A DNA stretch of 13,054 nt, taken from assembly GCA_026989045.1 (NCBI GenBank), contig JALSJY010000191.1, positions 1 to 13,054 of the forward strand. Reading direction: 5' to 3'. This DNA comes from Hyphomicrobiales bacterium. GTDB taxonomy: Bacteria; Pseudomonadota; Alphaproteobacteria; Rhizobiales; Devosiaceae. Position numbers and translations under genes: made by a program. Positions 1-6,787 of this stretch are shown here, one piece after another (the stretch's first letter is position 1; the number at the start of each line of letters is the position of its first letter). The notes beneath the pieces were generated by a model. That model was not told where the DNA came from, ran no database searches, and was given only the letters and a program-made list of their open reading frames with translations.

Positions 1-1
1 G

Positions 2-523
2 GATAGAGATAAAGGTAAAGGAAACCCGTTTTTTTACTATGCTTATGGCGCTGCTGTATCTGAGGTGAGTATCGACACTTTAACGGGGCAGAGCAAGGTT
101 GAGAGGGTAGATATTTTGCACGATGTTGGCAACTCGCTAAATGAGGCGCTTGATATTGGTCAAATAGAGGGTGGTTTTGTGCAAGGCATGGGTTGGCTAA
201 CTAGCGAGGAATTAGCGTGGGATATGGAGGGTAAATTATCAACATTTTCTCCCTCAACCTATAAAATCCCGCTTGCCTCAGATATGCCAGAAAAATTCAA
301 TGTTCAGTTAGCAAAATGGTCAAAAAATCCCGCCAATACAATCAAGCGTTCAAAGGCAGTTGGTGAGCCTCCTTTTATGTTGGCAATTTCGGTATTTGAA
401 GCAATTTCTATGGCTGTTGCTTCTGTAATTGATTATAAAATATGCCCAAGGCTAAATAGCCCTGCAACGCCAGAAAATATTTTAATGTCCATTGAGCGGC
501 TAAAAAATGAAATTAGCAAATAA
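2..523 (+). CDS. xdhB: Xanthine dehydrogenase molybdopterin-binding subunit XdhB, C-terminal part
   Basis: This is the last 173 codons of the large catalytic subunit of xanthine dehydrogenase, which oxidises hypoxanthine to xanthine and xanthine to urate in the cytoplasm with the molybdenum cofactor. The reading frame is open from base 2, so the gene begins outside the window; the internal ATG at 65 is not its start. The translation matches the conserved end of the family: NPFFYYAYGAA at the left edge, VERVDILHDVG, then DIGQIEGGFVQGMGWLT, STYKIP, and the motif VGEPPFML. The Glu of GEPP (codon 365-367) corresponds to the family's catalytic base. The stop TAA shares its last base with the ATG of xdhC, which indicates translational coupling. 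The small subunit xdhA is expected just upstream but cannot be seen. Confidence 0.95.
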   Translation, partial: DRDKGKGNPFFYYAYGAAVSEVSIDTLTGQSKVERVDILHDVGNSLNEALDIGQIEGGFVQGMGWLTSEELAWDMEGKLSTFSPSTYKIPLASDMPEKFNVQLAKWSKNPANTIKRSKAVGEPPFMLAISVFEAISMAVASVIDYKICPRLNSPATPENILMSIERLKNEISK

Positions 524-1353
524 TGGATATCAGATTTGCACAAATTGAAGATTTTTTAAAACCACCAATACCATGCATTAAAATAAGCATATTAGAAACC
601 AAGGGTTCGACACCACGAAATATTGATGCTTTTATGCTGGTCAATGAAAAGCAAATTATAGGCACAATTGGTGGAGGAAATTTAGAATTTTTGGCGATTA
701 AAGCAGCTAAAAAAATGCTGGCTACTGGTGAAGTAGAGCAAGAATTAGAAATTTCACTTGGTATAAAAACTGCTCAATGTTGTGGTGGTTGGGTGAAGAT
801 AAAATTGCAAATTCTTGATGAAAATCACCGCACACAGCTTTTGCAAAAAACTAAAATCCAAGAGAAGAATCTTCCTGAAATATACCTATTTGGCGCAGGT
901 CATGTGGGTAAGGCACTAGCGAATCTGCTAGCTTTTATGCCATTTAAAACTTTCCTTATTGATACAAGAAAAGACATAGTTTTTGATTCTCCTATAACAA
1001 TAAAAACTATCATAACCCCTTTGCCAGAAACAATAATAAAGCAAGCAAAAGCAAATAGTGCCTTTGTTGTTTTTACTCATGATCATGCGCTTGATTTTTT
1101 AATTATGGCTGAAGTGCTAAAACGAAATCATGCCAGTTATGCTGGCATGATTGGCTCAAAGACTAAGTGTAAAAAATTTGCTAATTGGCTATTAAAAAAT
1201 GGTGGCAACGAGAAGCAATTAGCAAAAATAACCTGCCCAATAGGCCAGCCACATACTAATGCACAAACAAATGCACAGGCTGGGGATAAACGTCCAAATA
1301 TCATTGCGGCTTTGACTCTTAGTGAAATTATATCCAACATAGGGGTTGATTAA
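523..1353 (+). CDS. xdhC: XdhC, molybdenum cofactor chaperone for xanthine dehydrogenase
   Basis: This 276-residue protein belongs to the XdhC/CoxI family, which binds sulfurated molybdenum cofactor and inserts it into XdhB. The N-terminal XdhC/CoxI domain shows ETKGSTPR (25-32), GTIGGGNLEF (47-56) and a double-cysteine QCCGGW motif (85-90), the region of the cofactor-binding Cys in known XdhC proteins. The C-terminal Rossmann-like domain shows YLFGAGHVGKAL (121-132), FTHDHALDF (184-192), YAGMIGSK (206-213) and TCPIG (237-241). Just after TCPIG there is a local insertion, residues 244-251, encoded by a tandem 12-base duplication at 1255-1278 (HTNAQTNAQ). The start overlaps the xdhB stop (TAATG), and the ABC transporter ATPase follows after 14 bases, so all appear to share one transcript. 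Length is normal for the family. Confidence 0.95.
   Translation: MDIRFAQIEDFLKPPIPCIKISILETKGSTPRNIDAFMLVNEKQIIGTIGGGNLEFLAIKAAKKMLATGEVEQELEISLGIKTAQCCGGWVKIKLQILDENHRTQLLQKTKIQEKNLPEIYLFGAGHVGKALANLLAFMPFKTFLIDTRKDIVFDSPITIKTIITPLPETIIKQAKANSAFVVFTHDHALDFLIMAEVLKRNHASYAGMIGSKTKCKKFANWLLKNGGNEKQLAKITCPIGQPHTNAQTNAQAGDKRPNIIAALTLSEIISNIGVD
1126..1152 (+). repeat. Perfect 11-bp inverted repeat inside xdhC
   Basis: AATCATGCCAG at 1126-1136 and CTGGCATGATT at 1142-1152 are perfect reverse complements around a 5-base loop (ttatg). The hairpin lies in the codons for the conserved YAGMIGSK stretch of XdhC. No T-run follows, so it is not a standard terminator. It may be a chance result of codon choice or an mRNA structure. 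Confidence 0.6.
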
Positions 1354-1367
1354 AGCGGGGAAATTTT

Positions 1368-2936
1368 TTGAACAGTAAACAAACCAGTAAACAAACATTA
1401 AGATTAAAGCTTGAAGGTTTAACAAAGCGCTTTCCCGGCGTGCTGGCTAACGATAATGTTTCTTTTGCAATACAGTCGGGCGAAATCCATGCGCTTTTGG
1501 GTGAGAATGGTGCTGGTAAATCAACTCTAGTAAAAATGATTTATGGCGTTATGCAACCCGATGAAGGAAAGATTTTTTGGGACGGCGAGCAGATAAATAT
1601 ATCTAACCCAAAACAAGCAAGAGCACTTGGCATTGGTATGGTTTTTCAGCACTTCTCACTTTTTGAAGCTATGAGTGTGCTTGAAAATATCGCACTTGGT
1701 ATGGACAATAAAATTTCAAAGAAACAGCTTGAGAAACAAGTTCATCAGGTGATGCAAACTTATGGCCTAAGCCTTGAGCCAAACCGCATTGTCTCGACCC
1801 TTGGAGTTGGTGAGCGTCAGCGGATTGAGATTGTGCGAGCGCTTTTGCTTAATCCAAAATTGTTGATTATGGACGAGCCAACTTCAGTTTTAACGCCACA
1901 AGAAGTAGAACAATTGTTTGAAGTTTTAAGAAAATTGGCCAAACAGGGTTGCTCAATTCTTTATATTTCGCACAAATTAGACGAAATAAAACAGCTTTGT
2001 GATAATGCTACAATTTTACGTGGTGGGAAAGTTGTAGGTGAGTGCGACCCTAAAAAGGAAACCTCAAAATCTATGGCAGAAATGATGATTGGCGCATCTT
2101 TGCATGCTATTAAAAAGAATAAGTCCAAACAACTTGGTGATGTTGGATTAGCGGTGCATGAAATGTCGGTGAAAGGGCAGGGAGATTTTGGCGTTAGTCT
2201 TAAAAATATTTCTTTTGAAGTTCGCCATGGTGAGATTTTTGGCATTGCAGGTGTTGCAGGAAATGGTCAAAATGAATTGCAAGCCGTGCTTGGTGGTGAA
2301 GTGGTTCTTGATGATGAAAACATAATAAAAATAAATAAAATCCCTGTTGGCTCGATGCGTGCAAATGAGCGCAGAAAACAAGGCTTATGCGCTGTGCCAG
2401 AAGAAAGACATGGCCATGCCGCAATAGGGGAGTTTTCACTAAGAGATAATGCAGTTTTAACCGCAAGAAATCGTCAGAATATGGTGCGTGCTGGTATGAT
2501 AAACGCCAATAAGGCAAAAGCATTTACCACAGCGGTGATAGATGAGTTTAACGTCAAAGCAACTGGCTCTGGAGCAATCGCTGGCTCATTATCTGGCGGA
2601 AATTTACAAAAATTTATTATGGGACGTGAAATGTTGCAAGTGCCAGATGTGTTGGTAGTTTCGCAACCAACATGGGGGGTAGATGCAGGTGCAGCGGCGG
2701 CAATTCATCAGGCGCTTATTGATCTTGCAGCTGGCGGCTGTGCAATTTTAATCATTTCACAAGACCTAGATGAACTACTTGCACTTTGCGATACTTTAGC
2801 AGTTATCAATGAGGGCAGATTATCTGAGCCAAAAAAGACAGAGCAAATGTCCATTGAAGAAATTGGCTTGTTAATGGGTGGTGTTCATGGCGCAAATCAA
2901 GCACCTGCCGAACTGCAAAATGAGGCGGCAGGGTAA
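1368..2936 (+). CDS. ABC transporter ATPase (two nucleotide-binding domains), BMP/purine-nucleoside import type
   Basis: This 522-residue protein is a tandem-domain ATPase that powers the importer encoded by the next three genes. The first domain is complete: Walker A GENGAGKST (45-53), Q-loop Gln94 in VFQHFSLF, signature LGVGERQRIEI (145-155), Walker B LLIMDEPTS (165-173) and switch His202 in YISHKLDEI. The second domain has the altered Walker A typical of this class (GVAGNGQNE, 295-303), an intact signature LSGGNLQKF (408-416) and a weakened Walker B in VVSQPTWGVD (430-439). The architecture matches the NupO/YufO and sugar-importer (RbsA-like) ATPases. The start is a TTG at 1368, preceded by a GCGGGGAAA purine stretch; no ATG lies in the right place. 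The substrate is inferred as a purine nucleoside or base from its place between xdhC and guaD. The gene ends in TAATG, but the ORF begun by that ATG is not credible. Confidence 0.93.
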   Translation: MNSKQTSKQTLRLKLEGLTKRFPGVLANDNVSFAIQSGEIHALLGENGAGKSTLVKMIYGVMQPDEGKIFWDGEQINISNPKQARALGIGMVFQHFSLFEAMSVLENIALGMDNKISKKQLEKQVHQVMQTYGLSLEPNRIVSTLGVGERQRIEIVRALLLNPKLLIMDEPTSVLTPQEVEQLFEVLRKLAKQGCSILYISHKLDEIKQLCDNATILRGGKVVGECDPKKETSKSMAEMMIGASLHAIKKNKSKQLGDVGLAVHEMSVKGQGDFGVSLKNISFEVRHGEIFGIAGVAGNGQNELQAVLGGEVVLDDENIIKINKIPVGSMRANERRKQGLCAVPEERHGHAAIGEFSLRDNAVLTARNRQNMVRAGMINANKAKAFTTAVIDEFNVKATGSGAIAGSLSGGNLQKFIMGREMLQVPDVLVVSQPTWGVDAGAAAAIHQALIDLAAGGCAILIISQDLDELLALCDTLAVINEGRLSEPKKTEQMSIEEIGLLMGGVHGANQAPAELQNEAAG

Positions 2937-3010
2937 TGATTATATTTTTATATGCATTATTTCTTATATCTAATTTTTTCAGTTTTACTCAAGGAGGAAA
3001 GTTAAACTCT

Positions 3011-3073
3011 GTCATATTGAGCGAAGCGAAATATCTAGCTTTTTTAAAGACTCTTCGCTTCGCTCAGAGTGAC
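3011..3073. repeat. Dispersed inverted repeat (GTCAT...GAGCGAAGCGAA type)
   Basis: GAGCGAAGCGAA at 3019-3030 pairs with TTCGCTTCGCTC at 3054-3065, and the outer GTCA (3011-3014) pairs with TGAC (3070-3073). This is the layout of a common class of bacterial intergenic repeat in which GTCA...GAGCGAAG faces CTTCGCTC...TGAC. A related but diverged unit lies at 6412-6481 in this window. Confidence 0.8.
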
Positions 3074-3157
3074 AGTGAAAGCGATAAGAGTGACATAGGA
3101 AATAGTCAGAGTAATAAAAAACCATTACTTATTCTAAGCTGTTTTCACTCCCTCGTC

Positions 3158-3177
3158 ATTCCCGCGAAAGCGGGAAT
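3158..3177. repeat. Dispersed short palindrome with GAAA loop (VIPAKAGIQ type)
   Basis: ATTCCCGC at 3158-3165 and GCGGGAAT at 3170-3177 form a perfect 8-bp stem closed by a GAAA (GNRA) tetraloop. The surrounding sequence CGTCATTCCCGCGAAAGCGG is a widespread repeat in proteobacterial intergenic regions. No T-run follows, so it is unlikely to terminate transcription; it might protect mRNA ends. Confidence 0.8.
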
Positions 3178-3224
3178 CCAGAGCCATTTATTTTCCTACC
3201 TCAAAGCAAAGGGGGAAATAGCCA

Positions 3225-4292
3225 ATGCAATTTAGGTTAGAGAAAAAACTGCAACCAAGCAAAAAAATGCTATTCGCCACACCAGTTTTAGCAGTTTTTT
3301 TGACTATGATTTTGGGCGCAATGGTTTTTACGACTTTAGGTTTTGATGGCCTTAGCGCAGTGCGTGAAATTTTCCTTACCCCAATTATCAATTCGCTAAA
3401 ATGGCAGGATTTAGCGGTTAAGGCCGCGCCGCTTATTATCATCGGGGTTGGCCTATCTATCGGCTATAGAGCAAATGTGTGGAATATTGGCGCAGAAGGG
3501 CAGTATATTGTTGGCGGTTTAGCGGCAACTGGCGTGGCGCTTTTAACTCACGATTTAAGCGGTTGGTGGCTTTTACCTCTTATGGGAATTGCAGGCGCAT
3601 TAGGTGGCATGGCTTGGGTTTTTGTGCCAGCTTTTCTTCGCACCAAACTTAAAGTCAACGAAATTTTGACCACTTTAATGCTGACCTATGTTGCAGTGCA
3701 ATTACTCAATTTTTTGATTTTTGGCCCATGGAAAAGCCCAACCTCTTATGGTCAGCCACAAACGGTTTTATTTAATTCCGATCAGATTTTACCCTATATA
3801 ATTCCTGGAACAATTGTGCAGGCAGGCGCACCAATTGCTGTGTTAATAGCTATTCTTGCATGGATAATAATGAGCCGCTCGGTTTTTGGCTTTCAGGTAA
3901 AGACAGTAGGCTCAGCGCCAAATGCTGCACGGTATGGCGGGTTTTCTGAAAATAAAACCATTTGGTTGACCTTGTTAATTGGTGGCGCTTTGGCAGGTTT
4001 TGCTGGTATGCTAGAGGTTGCAGGCCCGTTTAATCGCATGGTGCCGCAATTCCCATCTGGTTATGGTTTTACTGCAATCATTGTTGCATTTTTAGGCCGA
4101 TTGCACCCGATAGGGGTATTATTTGCGGGCATTGTTTTGGCGATTACTTTTGTTGGCGGTGAGGTGGCGCAAACAACTATTGGCCTGCCAAATGCTGCCG
4201 TTGGCCTATTTCAGGCAATGATGTTATTTTTGCTTTTGGCTGGCGATGTTTTAGTGCGCTATAATATAAAAATAGTGAGGGCTAAACGATGA
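3225..4292 (+). CDS. ABC transporter permease 1, BMP/purine-nucleoside import type
   Basis: This 355-residue integral membrane protein is one of two permeases of the importer (BPD_transp_2 class, as in NupP/YufP). It has a first membrane segment near residues 16-38 and many more hydrophobic segments through to the C-terminus. Conserved family stretches are visible: YRANVWNIGAEGQYIVGG, KVNEILTTLMLTYVA, GSAPNAARYGG and PSGYGFTAIIVAFLGR. The N-terminal KAAPLIIIGVGLSIGYRA segment is also typical. A GGGGGAAA stretch lies just before the ATG and supports this start. Its stop overlaps the next start (ATGA at 4289-4292), indicating tight coupling with permease 2. Length is normal. Confidence 0.94.
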   Translation: MQFRLEKKLQPSKKMLFATPVLAVFLTMILGAMVFTTLGFDGLSAVREIFLTPIINSLKWQDLAVKAAPLIIIGVGLSIGYRANVWNIGAEGQYIVGGLAATGVALLTHDLSGWWLLPLMGIAGALGGMAWVFVPAFLRTKLKVNEILTTLMLTYVAVQLLNFLIFGPWKSPTSYGQPQTVLFNSDQILPYIIPGTIVQAGAPIAVLIAILAWIIMSRSVFGFQVKTVGSAPNAARYGGFSENKTIWLTLLIGGALAGFAGMLEVAGPFNRMVPQFPSGYGFTAIIVAFLGRLHPIGVLFAGIVLAITFVGGEVAQTTIGLPNAAVGLFQAMMLFLLLAGDVLVRYNIKIVRAKR

Positions 4293-5215
4293 ATGTTGAC
4301 CTAACTATTGCAATAATTATCACCATGGTTGGTGCTTCAACCCCGCTTTTATTTGCTGCACTTGGTGAATTAGTGGTTGAAAAAAGCGGCGTGTTAAACC
4401 TTGGTGTTGAGGGTATGATGTTAACGGGAGCAGTGGTTGGTTTTGCTGTCACTTATACCAGCGGCAATCCGTGGCTCGGCATTGGTGCAGCCGCTATTGC
4501 AGGTGCAAGCGTTTCAATGATTTTTGCTTTTTTAACCCTCTCTCTTTCAGCCAACCAAGTCGCAACAGGTCTTGCCTTAACAATTTTTGGTGCTGGTTTT
4601 TCCGCTCTTTTTGGTAAGCCATTTACAGGCAAGCCAATTGATATTTTCGGCTCGGTTTTTCCACCAGCTTTAAGTGAACATCCATATTTGCGAGTATTTT
4701 TTGACTATAGCCCATTGGTTTATTTCTCATTATTCATGGTATTTGCTATTTGGTGGTTTTTGCAAAAAACCAGAGCTGGTTTGATTTTACGTGCTGTGGG
4801 AGAAAATGATCACTCTGCTCATTCAATCGGCTATTCTGTGCTTGGCGTGCGATATGGCGCAATTGCCTTTGGTGGTGCAATGGCGGGAATTGGCGGGAGT
4901 TGTTTTCCACTTATTTTAACCCCGCAATGGGTTGAAGGTTTAACAGGAGGTCGCGGCTGGATTGCGCTGGCATTAGTTGTTTTTGCAGCTTGGCGACCAG
5001 GTAGGTTGCTTGCAGGGGCTTATCTTTTCGGCTTAATTGCAACAATGGAACTTTATGCAAAAGCGGCTGGTGGTGCGTTTCGCATCATTCCATCAGAGCT
5101 TTGGGCTTCGCTACCTTATTTAGCGACAATAATTGTGCTTGTTCTTATCTCATTAAGGCATAAGATTAGTTCAAGCGCTCCGGCATGTTTAGGCAAGCCA
5201 TTTATACCCAACTAG
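4289..5215 (+). CDS. ABC transporter permease 2, BMP/purine-nucleoside import type
   Basis: This 308-residue membrane protein is the second permease (BPD_transp_2 class, as in NupQ/YufQ). The family signature near the N-terminus is clear: PLLFAALGELVVEKSGVLNLGVEGMML, followed by NQVATGLALTIFG. Later stretches LRAVGENDHSAHSIGYSV and GGAMAGIGG correspond to the cytoplasmic coupling region and the following helix. It begins inside the stop of permease 1 and ends 34 bases before the binding-protein gene. The order ATPase, permease, permease, binding protein is a common arrangement for this importer class in alphaproteobacteria. Confidence 0.94.
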   Translation: MNVDLTIAIIITMVGASTPLLFAALGELVVEKSGVLNLGVEGMMLTGAVVGFAVTYTSGNPWLGIGAAAIAGASVSMIFAFLTLSLSANQVATGLALTIFGAGFSALFGKPFTGKPIDIFGSVFPPALSEHPYLRVFFDYSPLVYFSLFMVFAIWWFLQKTRAGLILRAVGENDHSAHSIGYSVLGVRYGAIAFGGAMAGIGGSCFPLILTPQWVEGLTGGRGWIALALVVFAAWRPGRLLAGAYLFGLIATMELYAKAAGGAFRIIPSELWASLPYLATIIVLVLISLRHKISSSAPACLGKPFIPN

Positions 5216-5249
5216 AAAACTAAAAAAGAAACTAAAACAGGAGAAAAAT

Positions 5250-6335
5250 ATGACAAACTTTAATCGACGTAATGTGCTTAAAATTGGTGGTGCTGCAGCA
5301 ATGCTTCCGCTTATCGGCACTAAAGCTTTTGCAAAAAAAGACAAAGTAAAGGCAGCTTTTGTGCTTATTGGCACGCCAGATGACAATGGCTGGAATTATG
5401 GCCATGATTTAGGTCGTCAAGAAATGATTGCAGCACTTGGTGCTGATAGGGTTGAAACAACCGTTGTGACTAATGTTGCTGAAGGGCCAGATAGTGAACG
5501 TGTTTTTCGCGAGCTTGCACAACAAGGTCATGATATAATTTTTGGCACTAGCTTTGGCTATGGCGATTCTATGCTTAAAGTTGCTGGCCAATTCCCTGAT
5601 GTGAAATTTGAATGGGCAACAGGATATAAAACAGCACCAAATCTTTCTATCTATAATGCTCGTTTTCATGAGGGTCGCTCAGTGCTTGGCACAATTTCCG
5701 GCATGATGAGTGAAACAGGAATTGGTGCTTATATTGGCTCATTCCCTATTCCTGAAGTTGTAATGGGCATTAACGCATTTCACCTTGCAGCAAGAAAAGC
5801 CAACCCAGACTTTATTACTAAAGTTGTTTATGTTGATAGCTGGTTTGACCCTGCAAAAGAAGCAGATGCGGCACGTGCTTTGATCGATCAAGGTGTTGAT
5901 ATTATCACTCAACATACTGATGGCCCTGCAGCACTGCAAGTTGCAGAAGAGCGTGGAATTATTGGTGGTTTTGGACAGGGCGCAGACATGAGTGCATTTG
6001 CACCTAAGGCGCATTTGACTTCTATCATTGATATCTGGTCACCATATTATATCAAGGCAGTCAAATCACTACTTGATGGTAATTGGAAAGAGGGTAGCTC
6101 TTGGGAAGGCATTGCTGGCGGTGAAGTTGTTATTGGACCATATAATGAGAAAGTTCCAGCTGATGTTGTTGCCGCTGCAGAAGCAGTTCGTTTAGGCATT
6201 ATTGATGGATCATATCACCCATTCGCCGGACCCATTACCGATAATAAAGGCGAGCTTCGTGTTGAAGCTGGTGATATCATTGATGATGGCGAGTTCTGGG
6301 CTGTTGATTGGTATGCTGAGGGTGTTGAAGCCTAA
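5250..6335 (+). CDS. BMP-family (PnrA-like) substrate-binding protein with Tat signal
   Basis: This 361-residue protein is the periplasmic binding component of the importer. The N-terminus FNRRNVLKIGGAAAMLPLIG is a twin-arginine (Tat) signal, with likely cleavage after AFA near residue 28; there is no lipobox Cys, so the mature protein should be soluble. The body shows BMP-family features: AAFVLIGTPDDNGWNYGHD, then HDIIFGTSFGYGD, IGSFPIPEVVMGINAF, VDSWFDPAKEADAA and ITQHTDGPAALQVAEE. BMP/PnrA proteins studied elsewhere bind purine nucleosides; here a purine ligand is inferred from the flanking xdh, puuD and guaD genes. The start has a good AGGAG at 5239-5243. The gap after it suggests that the operon may end here or that puuD is transcribed separately. 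Confidence 0.94.
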   Translation: MTNFNRRNVLKIGGAAAMLPLIGTKAFAKKDKVKAAFVLIGTPDDNGWNYGHDLGRQEMIAALGADRVETTVVTNVAEGPDSERVFRELAQQGHDIIFGTSFGYGDSMLKVAGQFPDVKFEWATGYKTAPNLSIYNARFHEGRSVLGTISGMMSETGIGAYIGSFPIPEVVMGINAFHLAARKANPDFITKVVYVDSWFDPAKEADAARALIDQGVDIITQHTDGPAALQVAEERGIIGGFGQGADMSAFAPKAHLTSIIDIWSPYYIKAVKSLLDGNWKEGSSWEGIAGGEVVIGPYNEKVPADVVAAAEAVRLGIIDGSYHPFAGPITDNKGELRVEAGDIIDDGEFWAVDWYAEGVEA

Positions 6336-6358
6336 AAACAGTAATTGCCTGTCTAATT

Positions 6359-6400
6359 GCTAGCCCTTAAAAGCCACTAGGCTATTATGGGTTAGCGTTT
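6359..6400 (+). terminator. Possible weak terminator hairpin after the transporter operon
   Basis: GCTAGCCC at 6359-6366 pairs with GGGTTAGC at 6389-6396 (one G-U pair), and an inner stem AGCC/GGCT (6372-6375 with 6380-6383) sits inside the loop. The sequence that follows (GTTTCTT) is only modestly T-rich, so terminator activity is uncertain. Confidence 0.4.
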
Positions 6401-6411
6401 CTTATGTTGTT

Positions 6412-6481
6412 GTCACCCTAAACGAGAGTGAAGGGTCTTAACGTCACAGAAAAGATTCTTCGGCTCTCGCCTCAGAATGAC
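6412..6481. repeat. Long imperfect inverted repeat (GTCAC...AGAATGAC)
   Basis: The left arm at about 6412-6439 (with CGAGAG, GAAG, GTCTT) pairs with the right arm at about 6452-6481 (AAGAT, CTTC, CTCTCG, then TGAC), with scattered mismatches. It has the same GTCA...TGAC frame and layout as the unit at 3011-3073, so the two probably belong to related families. Confidence 0.75.
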
Positions 6482-6513
6482 AGAGGATTTTTGGTCGAGT
6501 AGCTCTTCTTCCT

Positions 6514-6534
6514 CCCTCCCCTTTGAGGGGAGGG
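6514..6534. repeat. C/G-run palindrome
   Basis: CCCTCCCC at 6514-6521 and GGGGAGGG at 6527-6534 form a perfect 8-bp stem around TTTGA, followed by TTGGGG. Similar palindromes are widespread intergenic repeats in bacteria. Its base composition stands out from the AT-rich surroundings. Confidence 0.7.
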
Positions 6535-6574
6535 TTGGGGTTGAGATAGAAAACGTATGGGGTTAAAAATTGTG

Positions 6575-6653
6575 TCATTGCGAGGAGCAAAGCGACGCGG
6601 CAATCCAGAGCTGTTGTTCAGTGACGTTAGTATCTGGGTTGCTTCGTCGGCAC
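6575..6653. repeat. Degenerate dispersed repeat (CATTGCGAGGAGC...CAATCCAGA)
   Basis: The left part, with GCGAGGAGC, AAAGCGACGCGGC and AATCCAGA, is a well-known dispersed repeat core. The right part TCTGGGTTGCTTCGTCGGCA (6633-6652) is its eroded inverted partner, with mismatches and a missing segment. The state of decay suggests an old copy. Confidence 0.65.
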
Positions 6654-6787
6654 AATATCACTCCCTTTCGTTATTATCGGGCTTGAGCTGAGAATCCACA
6701 AATATTCATGAAAAACAAAAATATACCAAGTAATGGATAGTTGCATGATTATAACAAGAAAAATTTTATAAACAAAGAAAGCACTAA

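Larger units (their letters stand above)
2937..3224. repeat. 288-bp gene-free gap inside the transporter operon, filled with palindromic repeats
   Basis: An open frame runs through this gap, but its peptide contains VIPAKAGIQ and LSEAKYLAF, familiar translations of dispersed bacterial repeats, so I treat it as non-coding. Two repeat units are visible: an inverted repeat at 3011-3073 and a hairpin at 3158-3177. A perfect Shine-Dalgarno sequence AAGGAGG lies at 2991-2997 with no start codon close behind it. The other genes of this operon overlap or sit within about 35 bases of each other, so the gap looks like an insertion. Confidence 0.75.
6336..6787. repeat. 452-bp gene-free region holding several repeat families
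   Basis: No credible gene is present. From left to right it holds the weak hairpin at 6359-6396, a long inverted repeat at 6412-6481, a CCCTCCCC/GGGGAGGG palindrome at 6514-6534, and a TCATTGCGAGGAGC...GCAATCCAGA unit whose partner arm near 6632-6653 is degraded. A fragment resembling another common repeat (CGGGCTTGAGCTGAGAATCC) follows near 6679-6698. The last 65 bases before puuD are very AT-rich and probably carry its promoter; TTGCAT at 6741-6746 is a possible -35 box but no convincing -10 follows. Confidence 0.75.

Noticed and set aside
65..523. ATG at 65 as the start of a separate 152-residue protein
   Set aside because: The frame is open from base 2 and the upstream residues (NPFFYYAYGAA) continue the XdhB family match, so this is the end of a longer gene.
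2936..3235. 99-codon open frame overlapping the ATPase stop codon
   Set aside because: Its peptide contains VIPAKAGIQ and LSEAKYLAF/LRFAQSD, translations of dispersed palindromic repeats; it runs into the permease start and has no protein-family character.
6527..6562. Possible G-quadruplex (GGGGAGGGTTGGGG)
   Set aside because: Only three close G-runs are present; the fourth (ATGGGG near 6557-6562) is too distant for a convincing quadruplex, and the palindrome explains the sequence.
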